DNA of 64,000 nucleotides from Bryopsis sp. KO-2023 (Eukaryota > Chlorophyta > Ulvophyceae > Bryopsidales > Bryopsidaceae): positions 2,422,001-2,486,000 of the forward strand of contig BSYQ01000007.1 of the NCBI GenBank assembly GCA_030272585.1, written 5' to 3'. The notes under the pieces were generated by a model. It did not search any database. It was not told where the DNA came from and was given only the letters and a program-made list of their open reading frames with translations. Each line of letters begins with the position of its first letter. The stretch's first letter is position 1. The translations under genes were made by a program, and so were the position numbers. Shown piece by piece: positions 45,378 to 56,500 of this stretch.

Positions 45378-47970
45378 CAATTTTCGTGCAATAAACTTGA
45401 ACCCCCCCCAGAAAATTCATCCTTCAACAAAAAGAACGGGGGGGGGGAAGAAAGAGAGAGAGAGAGAGAAAAAAAAAATAGAATATGATGGTTTTGAAAC
45501 AAAAAAGTGCTGGTCGAAATTGGAAAACTCATTTGAACTGTGAAGACATCAGTCATCTCACCTCTTCTTCCCCCCCCCCCCGCTCTCCTCCACTCCCAAT
45601 AGAAGGCACCAGAAAAAAAAAAGAAAAAAAAAAAGCATTGCAAAACTTATCCACTGCTTGTAGACACCCATGTATTTTTTTTTGCATTTGGATTGGTGTT
45701 CTTTTTGCAATGCCAATGAGCGATTTAATAGAAAAGAAAGAAAAAAAAGAACCAAGGTGAGAAGATGGCCTTTTGTTTCAAGAGGGCAAGCGAAAGGATG
45801 GCCGGGAGGTTGAACTCTGGAAAAAAAAAATGTCGAAGGAAAGGTGTTAAGGCCTAGTTTAGTTGATTGTTTGTTTTTTTCCCTGTGCATACTTGATGCT
45901 AGGAGGGCAAGCTTAGTTGAAGGGGGTTTCCCTGACAGAGTTTCGCAAGGTTTTTTTTTGGGGGGGGATTTTCTTGGGATGGAAAGCAAGAGGATTTGAG
46001 TGGTGGTTTCGTTTTGTTTTTTTTTTTTCAGAAAAACCTTTGTTTGCGAGGATAGTTTGGCCATTGACTTTTTGTTTTCATTTTTTTGTGTGCAGTGATG
46101 GAGCTCTCCATCTGTTCTGGTTTTGCATCATATTCATGAACTTTGTCTTTTAAATTTGAGCTGTAATTAATTTGAAATGAAAGGTGCATCGTGTATATAA
46201 ATATATGGTTTTGTTTTTTGGGGGGAGGGGGGAGGAATCTGAAAAACAACTCTACGCAGATTTTTGTGGAAAGAAAGACAGAAAAAACTCGGAGACGTGT
46301 GGCCTGTTTAAGGGGGTTGATGATTTGACCAAGCTGTGATTTACTTTGTAAAAACTGAGGGGGTGGGGATGAATTTACTAGTTGCAAATCATGAGAGAAA
46401 CAAAAAAACCCATCTGAGGCCGAAACAGAAAAGGGGTGTTTTTTAACTCCACAAACAACAGTTCTCTCCTTCACATTAATTGTAGAGTTTGGATGACAGA
46501 CTGTGGGTTTGATTGCCAGCAAGAAGCGAGTAAACCATTGTCTTCAAAGGTGAAAAAACTGTTGGACAGAATTTGTCCAAAAAAATCATATGAAGGAGGC
46601 CAGAATCCAAGTGAAGAAAAGGGAAGCCCCCATAGGCGGCAAGTTGTTGAAAATCAATTGTGAGCAGCTTGTCGAAGGGCAAGGAAAGCTGAGAAAGTCT
46701 TTTTGGCAAGAGGACAACCAATTGGTGGATGCAGTGTTTTGCATATTTCTGAAAACGTAAACACCATTTTTTTCACTTCAGCAATGATATTTTTTTTAGA
46801 CATGTGACCATTTCGTTGAAGAATGGGGATCGAGTTCTGGTGAAGATTGATCAAGCAACTGGGGTTTATTGTGGAAACAATTTTTTGGAAGCTTGCTGAA
46901 GAATGGAGATGATATATTGGAATTTCACTGAACCATTGAAGGAGGAATCGCACGAATGCTGTTTTCGGTGCAAGTGGATTTGAAACTGAAACAGGAAAGT
47001 CTCTTGTGCGTTCCACATGTTGGCTCAAAACCCTGTCCAGCACACAGCGATCGAAATTTACCAAAAAGCTATACCGGGAACAGCGGCCACACTGTCACCG
47101 TCATGATAATCTGTCGCTTCACCACAAGCTATGTTTGCACCACAATACACCTGCGTGCCACCGTCTGCTGCATTCAGCCGACGAGAGATTCTGGCACCCA
47201 CCTCGAATCGCGCGACAGACCACAGTTGCCTGTTTTTCAGCTTACTACAACGGGGTTTGGAGCGTCAGCCCTCCAGCACTACAGCCACACAAGCAAAAAG
47301 TTAAACTGGACTTCTGACGGTTTTGAAGTTGCGTCGCGCACCTTGCGCTGTGCGGGAGGTGGTCGAGGCGGCGGGTACGAAGAAAATGATTCAGCGATTT
47401 TTCGGGGGGCGAGGGGGGGGGGGGTAGGTTGACGGCATACTTCGCCCAGGTCTTGTGAAACTCGTCCGACTCCCAAGAACGAAGGGAAATGGAATTTCTT
47501 TCTGAGCGTCAGCTAAGTGTAGAGTTGACCTGGGCGGCGTTCGCTCGCATAAGCCATCTTTCCGAATCTGCGGAGTCGTTTTTTTCTGTGTCTTGCCGCG
47601 AGACTTAGATGGTGACGTCTGGGGAGTCGATCTCTGGCCATAAGCGTCGCCAGGGGTATCTGCCTTCCAACCTCCGTTCAACGCCATTTGCCACTCGTTT
47701 CCGATGCGAGTCCCCTCCACAACGTTCGTCCGTTCAATTATACAGACAACAGCGCGAATGGCAACGTTATAAAGAAAACGTTTCTTTCAGCGACTGGTGG
47801 GGAATCCCCCCCCCCCCCCTCCCCTCCCGTCAACTATTTTCGTTCACGTTCAAACCAAACAAGAATTAATGACCTTAAATTGTGTTCCTGGTTGAGAGAC
47901 TTGCTCGTGCTGCATTCAGCAGGTGGGTTCCTGAAGCTTGGGTGTCCAAAGGAAGTGGGTGGTGTGGAGT
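45378..47970. other. Long low-complexity gap; possible small minus-strand ORF near its end
   Basis: Mostly T, A and G runs with an (AG)n tract at about 45452-45470. Minus 47720-47391 is open and basic (contains TPQTSPSKSRGKTQKKTTPQ) and would be divergent from the LRR gene; it could be the first exon of a minus-strand gene, but I could not extend it. Minus 47064-46654 is a 136-codon open frame without recognisable features. Neither is supported enough to call. Confidence 0.35.
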
Positions 47971-49663
47971 ATGGCTTCGGACTCCGAAGGGATGTATTGG
48001 GAGCCTTCGCAGAATCAGTCCATCGCCTCCAACAGCATCTGCGTCCAGAGTGACTTCGCCATTCACATGGCCAAGTTCTCAGATGTACATGCAGACGAAA
48101 ATTGGGTAACCAACTGGATCAGAGAAGTTGACACCGCACTGGAATGCGATGGGGTACCTGAGCCACAGGTGTGTCTTCTTTCCAACGGAAAAAAATAAAA
48201 ATCAAAAAGATGAACATCGATGCCCCCTGCGAGAAACAAAATACAGAAAGGAAAAGGAAGGAAAACCAAACTGGGGGGAATTAAGGGCTCCGATCAAAGT
48301 ATTGAAATGTGAACAAGGGCAACCAGTCTGACACCCAAACTGCACCTGATTTGTGTCGTAAAAAACGCATCCTCACCAGCTCCGGCCAATGGTTGACATT
48401 CCACTTGCCGCGCTTCGTATGTAACAGGAACCCCCCGCGGTCGATTGGGACTGCACCTTGTCAAACGTCATGGATCAGCTGGTGAATTGCTTCCAGAATC
48501 CCTGCATCTATCGAAAGATGATGGGAACGCTGAGGTGTGTGAGTAAAGCATGGAATTCCGCCGCCAGCTCCTGTGTAAATAGCATCGATGCCCACGAAAC
48601 CACCGCCTCCATCGTAGCTTCCGCTTTGCATTCCACATTCACCAGGGCGACGACCTTGGTTATGCAAGGGTGCCCGGACGGAGTCAACAGCGAGTTCGGA
48701 CGGGTGCTGCGAAAACTGAACAGAATTCAGAGCCTGGAAATTCTGCCCATCACTCTCGGCTGGACGATACACCATCAGAGGCAAGTGGAAGCCATAGGGA
48801 GCATTGAAAGCTTGACACGGTTGAAACTGTGGGGGCCGGTTGGGATGACTGGGGATGGGCTCAGGAGATTGTCGAAGCTGGCAAACTTGGAGGAGTTATC
48901 GCTGGGATCCCGATTGCAAGTACATGGGGGCGACCTGTCTTCGTTGCAGCCATTGACCTCACTCACAAGCTTGGAACTGGAGGGATGTGTTACGTTAGGG
49001 AATGTGGGGCTGAGATACATCGGGAAACTGGTCAACCTGAGGGATGTGTCGATCGGGGTTCATAAAGGCCTGGCAGCCATCACTCAGAGCATCTCTTACA
49101 AAGGCCTGTTGTGCATGGGAGCGCTGCCCAAGTTGAAGTCATTACAATTATCTGGGTGCGAGTCTGTGCAGGACCGGGATGTGGAAGGCTTGTGGCGATC
49201 GCCCCAGCTGGAGACACTCCGTTTGCAACGGCTTTCGGAGCTGACCGACGAGGGGATTTCGTCGTTGAGCAGAATAGCTTCGTTGACAAGTCTCTCGCTG
49301 TTGAAATGCCCGAACGTGTCTGACGAATCGGTGGCTGGGTTGGCATGTCTGCCCAGATTGAGGGTTTTGAGGTTGGGAGACTGCTGGAGGGTTTCTGATG
49401 CAGTTGTTGGGCACTTGGCCAGCATGGCATCCCTTCGAGACCTTACTCTCAGCCGTTGTGCATTGATGACTGACACTGGGCTTGCCGCATTGGCTGACAT
49501 CCATCACATTAGGACGTTCAAGCTGGAGGGAGTTGGTGGCGAAATCTCTGCGGAGGGAGTTTACTTGCTGTCTTTGAACAGTTCTGTGTGCATTGACTGG
49601 AAGGCGTGGGAGTGTTATGTGGTAAAGGTTGAGATGGGTGGGGAGTCAGACACGAAAAGCTGA
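47971..49663 (+). CDS. F-box-like leucine-rich-repeat protein (AMN1/FBXL type)
   Basis: Two exons in phase: 47971-48168 and 48428-49663; 477 residues. After an acidic N-terminal part, MDQLVNCFQNPCIYRKMMGT and LRCVSKAWNSAAS resemble a degenerate F-box. From about residue 150, Cys-containing LRRs repeat (LTSLTSLELEGCVTLGNVGL; LPKLKSLQLSGCESVQDRDV; LTSLSLLKCPNVSDESVAGL; LRVLRLGDCWRVSDAVVGHL; LRDLTLSRCALMTDTGLAAL). Such proteins are usually SCF ubiquitin-ligase receptors. An alternative 3' end is possible: a donor at 49621 would join in phase to SNEEEPAVAETVVEIPEMSV at 50252. Confidence 0.85.
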
Positions 49664-50651
49664 TTAGTAATGGTAGGCATATGATTGAATATGTACAGGG
49701 ATATGATGGACATATAGCTGTGGTGCTTCACATGGTGGCAAAGAGGTTGAGTGGTGAAGTCAGCCCATCTCGGAAGGGATGTAAATATGCACTGCAGCAG
49801 GGCAAAAAAAAAAGACAAATGTTGATATAACGGGAGGAGGAGGATAATTGGTACAAAAGTGCATTCTTTTGACAAGGAATTTCTTGGGCTTGGGGCAGTT
49901 GAGATGGTGAAACTACCGAGCCCCCTAAAGGAAAGAGACTGTTCACCATCAAATTTCGACTTTCTGATGTAGTGCAAAGCAAGGTTCGATCTGGGCCAAT
50001 GTAAAAGGGATGAAAAGGGGGAAGGGGTGCTGATATTTTGAGGGGTTGATATTCGTTCAACAAAAAAAATTTGAAAAAATAAGAAAGGAATGTGGGTAAG
50101 GAAAAGAAAGTGGAATTTCATTGGCAAGCTTTGATTTTTTTTGTTTCTTGTTTTTTTTTTTTTTTGGAGTGCATCAGATGCTGTTGTGGGATTTTGTAGA
50201 ATTGTGGTCTGTAAATATACTTTCTGGGTCATTCTGCTGGTTGGTTTTAAGAGTCGAATGAGGAGGAACCTGCAGTTGCTGAAACTGTGGTTGAAATTCC
50301 TGAGATGTCAGTCATGGAGGCGGCGGCTGAGATCCTCAAGGAGGCGACAGTTGCTGAGACTGTGGCTAAAATCCAGGAGTTAGCCCGCAACCCACAAGTT
50401 CCACCATTTCACAAATTCACTTTTCAGGGGCGGACGCAAGAGCAAACACGCAATGGAACACGTGATAGTTCCTCAGTAGTGCCACCCGCGCGATCGATCA
50501 ATCATAAGTACAAAAAAAAAATGCGGTACCTTTGCGACTTTGCGAGACACTTCCCAAAGTCTCTCGCACCACAACAGAGAGCCCAAAAAAACACAAAGTA
50601 CACGGGTGACTTTTGCAACCGTCGAGTGAGTTGAGCCTGGTGAGTTTCCGA
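49664..50651. other. Gap between the LRR and ankyrin genes, with a possible plus-strand exon
   Basis: The first 590 bp are AT-rich and featureless. The plus-strand stretch 50252-50430 (EIPEMSVMEAAAEILKEATV and AETVAKIQELARNPQVPPFH) reads like protein and could be an alternative last exon of the LRR gene or a separate small gene. The remainder would be 3' flanking sequence of the ankyrin gene on the minus strand. Confidence 0.35.
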
Positions 50652-51494
50652 TCAAGGCGCGGGCATGGGATCCTGGTAGCTCCCTCTTTCGCGAACAAAG
50701 TTGTCGGCCTCAGGATTGTAACTTTCCCGAGGACTTCGCTCCCCAGAATGTTCAGGTTTCGACCCGCACTCCGTCGCACCATAGTACTTCAGCACATCCT
50801 GCACACCACGAATCCATACATACCATGCAAGAAAAAAAGCGAGCTGAAGATTTCGGAAAGCCGTTTCGGGCCCACGTCTCAGTTTTCAGAGAAGAATAAA
50901 GATGGCTTCTGTACTTTGCAGCTTATTGTTCATCTGTTCTGGGGTCTATGGCATCCTTACCTCTGGATAGATGCCCTTTTCTTCCGTGGCTCCATACTTG
51001 CCCTTCGCTCTGGCGTAGCTCAGAGGTGTCCAGTCTTTGGGCGTTCTCGCATTGAGATCCACTCCATAGTCAATCAAGAGCTTCGTCATTTCGACGCCTC
51101 CATCCATTCCCCAAAACACCGTCAGATCCCCAGCTTTGTTCGCGTAGTTTGGATCCGCACCTGCTCGCAACAAAGCTCTGGCACATTCCAGCCTTCCTCG
51201 ATGGCAAGCCACCATCAAAGGGGTGTATCCTTCTGGACACCGATACGCTTTTCCATACACAAAATTCACGTCGGCGCCTGCTTCGATTTTGGAATAGGCC
51301 TTTTTGATGTTGTTTTGCACGATCGCAAGATAGAGCTCCTCTGTGACCCTGTCGGCCTTAACAACATCCTCTCCGAAGGCGTCGGGGTCGTAGTCTGGGT
51401 GGTGGGACCCCAAACCGTTGTTCCATTGGCTTTCGTACGCCTCATCGATGGCGGCCTGACGCTTCCGCATGATTTCTTCCATTGCAGAACCCAT
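50652..51494 (-). CDS. Ankyrin-repeat protein
   Basis: Two minus-strand exons in phase: 51494-50961 and 50798-50652; 226 residues. Ankyrin repeats are clear: YTPLMVACHRGRLECARALL and RAGADPNYANKAGDLTVFWG, then MTKLLIDYGVDLNARTPKDW and TPLSYARAKGKYGATEE. Ankyrin repeats mediate protein binding, so a specific role cannot be assigned. The N-terminal 60 residues are helical and charged. ATG 51494 (MGSAMEEIMRKRQAA) is directly preceded by an AG that could be an acceptor, so an additional upstream exon, possibly a targeting sequence, is conceivable. Confidence 0.83.
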
Positions 51495-53552
51495 GGCTCC
51501 TCTGCCACATTTTTTGAAAAAAGTATAGAAGTTTCACCAAAGATTTGAGTGGAAACGCGACCAGTTGCGGCCAGTTGCGTGTAATCTTGCAAAGCTTTTG
51601 CCCGCATTGGTGGAACCTGAGCTGTGGGGCTATTGTTCACTTGAAAGAGACCGTAAATTGACAAGGGGAGGCTTTCGTTAAAAAGTTTGTGTTGCACTCA
51701 CACACTGACTGCACGAAGAGCTTGATTCTTTCTTTCCTCACTGAGACACACTGTCCAGACGCGGACCAAGAAGGGGTAACAGTGTGTGGGGGGGGGGGCG
51801 ATTGATGGAGTCTGCTCGGCAAACTAATGCAGTCTAAAAAATAAAGTGCTGCTTCGGGGCACGCAACCGGCATTCCGAAGCAGCGTCGCTTCATGGGCCT
51901 CTCGCAAGCGCCGCCGTTCTTTAACACTTGAGAAACGAATTTGCAACTCATCACAGTCTGTGCAGCAGGAAGATGAACAACCGGTCAACCGGTCAATTGG
52001 CAGCTACGCCATCGTGCCGAATAATCGTTGTCTCGACAGTTGTGCAGAAGAGAGCCACTGGCATCTCCACCCCATGTCGTTGATCAGGCAAAGACTTCTC
52101 ATTGGGCTGCTGTACTCATGAGCCAGTACAACACGCAGCTGCCCCATGCGTCGGTCACATCGATCAACCATCAGATCAAAAGGAAATGGCCGGCTGCGGT
52201 CGCACCCATCTGCAAGGGCCGCACCGCCACCCGTTTGGATTTCCGCCTCTACTTCCGAGAAAGGACGGCTCGGATGGTTCTTTCGATGACGAAGATCTTG
52301 AAAAGTCGAGAAAAGCCAAAAGTACCACCACCATTGCCTTCCTCGTCAAGCTGAACTGTTTTTAGAAGACCCAGCCATCAAACTCTCGAAAGGGATGGCA
52401 AGAGCTCACGCACACTTTTCGTCCAGCTTGCGAAAAGTGACACACCGACACTGCTGCTGAAGGAAAGCAAAATCTGGCGGGCCCATCCATTTTCATTTCT
52501 CTCTCCTTCTGGCGGCTGGGCACCTCTCAATCAATCAATGCAACCTTAGAAATTCATCATTCAAAAGCCTGACAACTGTGTTATCAAAACAAAAGAGGGT
52601 GTAGTCTACAGGATTGCAGCATCAAATCTTGGCAATGAATGGCAGAGTGAATGGGTCTTCGTCAAAGAAAACTGCAACTAGATATAAGCAAGAGTGCCCC
52701 TGTGATCAGACTCGAAGTGCTGGCATTGCCCAACGTCCAGCAGCAGAGCTTGAAACTCTCTTCCGGCAATCTCAGTGCATTCTGGCAGGGTGGTTTCTTG
52801 TGCCAACATACATCATTGTCTCTAGAAAAGAGAACTGCAGCGGCCCAGATTGGAAAACCAAGAGTTTTCTTTCCTCATTCTCCATCTCCTCATTGAATGC
52901 AAAGAAATCATAGACCAAGTCTTGATGTCGGGTGCAAAAACAATATTGTTCAAATCACTGGTTGGCATGTGGCTTCCTGAGAGGTCGATTCAAGTATCGT
53001 TCGAGGCTTGCACTAGCGACTGCTTGATTCAGGTGGTTGGTGGCACTTTTGATCTGCCTCCTTTTCCAAGCCTTGCACTCTCTTTACAGATATATATATA
53101 TATGGTGAAGAGTGGGACATGCATCAGGGAAATGCTGAAGCCTGAATAACAATTTGGGACTGGCAGACAATCATCGATGACTGGGAGGGTTGCTTGCAAA
53201 GAGGCAGCCCTGAGCAGACCAGACACCCACAGCCATAAATTTCAGACTCAGTTTCAACAGTTTCAACTTGGCTTGGACGACTCACTCCTCCTCGGAACTC
53301 CGCATCTCCCTGTTGGCCCCTTGGAGATCTCTTGCTGCAAGGTACATGCAAGCAAAATGTATCGAAATTGTCGATTTAACCGATCTCGGCCTTTTCTTGT
53401 TGTGACACGCTGGTCAGCCCCCACTCAACCCAAAGAATCGCCATCAATAAAAACTGAGATCACGACGTAGGTTTCCCGGGTTTCAGTTTTGTTCGTTCGA
53501 ATTCACTTTTGTCCTGTCGGAGTAGGGAACGCTTCATCGGCGAGTCCATACG
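51495..53552. other. Divergent intergenic region; no supported gene
   Basis: About 2 kb between the ankyrin gene (-) and the plastid coiled-coil gene (+). Several open frames exist (for example plus 52118-52354, SQYNTQLPHASVTSINHQIK) but none has a recognisable domain or consistent splice structure. A short (TA)n run lies at about 53090-53103. Confidence 0.4.
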
Positions 53553-56500
53553 ATGGTTTTTATGAACGTTGGTGTGGGCTGCCGCCTACAACCGTGCGCG
53601 GTCGCGACCGGTTTGCGGCAACGGTGCGGAGTCAGGGTTACGATGCGAGCATGTCGTAGAACCAACTTGGTGTGTCGTGCTACCAACGAAAGTAAGCAGG
53701 CTCCCATCCCTGTGGCCCCTGCTGGATGGCGTATTGCGTTGCCCGCAATTGCAGCCGCTAGCCTGGTGGGTCTGCTGGAGAGTACCAACTGGTTGGGAGA
53801 AAATCGCATCACTCGTGAAGTGCTGCGAGACATCCCGAGCTACGTCACGGTGGCTACTGGCTTTGGTTGGGTGTTTTGTGTCGGTCTTACTTTGCAGCGG
53901 TTGCGGAAGGTTTCGATTGTGCCGCCAGCCGTAGCTGAGAAGTTCCCTAATAATGACGAATACGCAGAATATAAGCGCATCGTCAGGGAGCGAACCGGCG
54001 GGTCTTTGCCCGAGGTCTCCTCGTATCGATCCCCAGCGGTGAGCGAAACCTACAGAAACAGACCTCATCCCTGGGACCACCCCTTTGACTTCCGACGGCG
54101 CGGGACCCGTCGCACATCAGAGGGTGCCGGAATTACATTGCCTCCGTCCGCGCGGCCGAATGCGGCCGTGTCCGTTCAGATTCTGCTTATACGTAGTTTG
54201 TAATTCCAACAGAGTATTTTTTTTGGGGTGGGTGTAAGAATTGTAATGTGCACCATGTGTGTGCTGATGGTCATGTGTTTTATGGCATGCAGACCCCGGG
54301 TCGATCAGTTTTGTCGGATCCCAAAGAAGTTCTTGCAAGGAAAGAAGCCCAGGTGGCCAAACTTGCACAGAAAATTGCTCAACTGGAGGCGGCTGAAAAG
54401 GTGACCATCTGCCAGCATGTTTTTGCATTGCATCAATAGGATCCTGGATGAACGCAGATTAGTTTGGGTTGGCTGTCCAGTTTTTGGTCCATGGCGAAAG
54501 TGATGTGGTTATCGCCTGAAACACCTCCTCTGCACTGTTTTTTTCCAGGCAACCGCTCCTCAGCCAGCAGTGAGAAAGCCTGTTCCAGCAGCAACCATGG
54601 AACAATCCACTCAAGCCTTCGAGACCCTCGCTGCGGAAGCTGCCCAGGTCTCGGCCAGGGCCCCCGCCGCTGAAGCTGCCCTGTCCTCTGCAGGAGCTCC
54701 TCAGGTCTCAGCTGAACTCCAGTCCCTTTTTGACGATTCCTCTTCATTCTCGGGCAACCCCGCTAACAAGGATTCCAATGGTTTCAACCTGCTCGACGTG
54801 ATTGGTGTCGGTGGAGCCGGTGGCCTTGGAGCATCGCTGGTGCTTTCCGGCAAAAACAAGGAGGTGTGATGCTCACAGAAACTGATAGATATAGGCGGAA
54901 TCCTGCATACAGTGTTGTAGCCATTAACTTCTGGATTTTTTCATGGGGTTCAGTCTGACAATTCTGGGGTTGACCTTGGGAGAACCGACATTGGAGCTTG
55001 TCTTGAATCCTCTTTGCTTGAACCAGGATATCAAGGGAGACCTTGTTCGCCGACTTGCGGAAGAACAGGCGACAGTGTCGAAGCTCAGGCAACAAATCAA
55101 GGAGACTTCTGCTGCTGCCAACCGGGACCACGCATTGGTCCAAAAACTTCGAACCGAGGGCGCCAAAGCTATCAATGCCAGCCGTGCCAAGGTACTTTGG
55201 TGAAAGCAATCCGGAACATTTGAACGCCACATTCTCCTCTCCTGCTGTGACTGGTGGTTGGGAAATGTTGCGTCTCTGACCGGCTGTCTCCTGTCTGCCC
55301 AATCACAGATTGAACTTCAACAGCAAGAAAAACTTGCCATCCAAAAGGAGAAAGAGCTTGTCGAGAAAGCCCTTGCTGCTGAGCAGCAAGTCGTTTCTGC
55401 AGCAAGGTAATGACACATTTCCTCTCATCTTGGCCGAATTGAATGTGGCTGCTTTCCCTGCACAAAGAAAGCTGTTTGCATGTGTTTTTCTCAGCCATTC
55501 CCTGCTCTCCTTGCAGGCAAGAGGCTTTGGCCTCGAAGGATGCTCTCCAAGCTGAAAGAGCAGCCAAGTGCGCTGCGGACAATGAAATCGAGGCCCTGCA
55601 GGCGCAGCTTCAGGAAAGCAATGTCTCCCTGCAAATCCAGAGAGATCTTGCCCACAGAGTCGGTGCTGATGCTGCCCAGGTGGATATTCCTATCGTTTAC
55701 ACCTGTGCTAGATTGCCTGCTTTGATATATTCACGATTTTTTACTCAGCCCTGCATCCTGGATTTTCAGGCCAAGGCACAAATCAGCGATGCCACCCTTC
55801 GAACGTCCCAGTTCAAGAATGAAGCCAGCACCCTCAAGGAATCCCTGGAAAATGAGCAGAGCCTTAGGGCCGTTGCTGAGAACAGGATTAACGAACTGAG
55901 ACATGAGCTCCAAATTTCTGCCGAGCACCTTTCTGACAAGGAAGTCGAGCTCATTGAGGTCAGTCGCCGTTCCGAATCAGTTGCTTGGATATGCTCTGTG
56001 GTTTTTTTTCACATCAATGGCAGTTTTGTTTTCCAAATTAGAGATCTGAAATCCCTACTGTTCGTTTGGGTTTCTAGTCAGGAGAGGAGAACATGAGCTT
56101 GAGGACGGAAATGAAGTCCTTGAGGGCAGAGTCAGCTGAGCTGGCTGCCCAGCTCAAGAGCAGAGCTGATGATGCTGCTGTCATTCGACAAGAAGCAAAC
56201 CAGCAGCTGAAGGTTGTGACCATGGAATTGGAAGCTGAGAGGAAGAATGTAAGTAACAAAAGCCTGTGTGGGAGCGAGGGTCTCCTCTGTGTCATTTCCA
56301 CTTGAAGATGCATGCAATTTGTTCGATTATTGAGTATGTTCTGCTCTGATTCTCACAGGTGCTCTCATTGAGGTCAGCACTCCAAGAAGCCGAAGACCAG
56401 ATCCACACCAGCCAGCAAGCAGTCATGCGTCTGGAGTCGGAAGTTGCCGCCGTCAGGGAAGAAGCCCTCCAGTTCACAGCACAGTTGAAGGGCCTCGAGT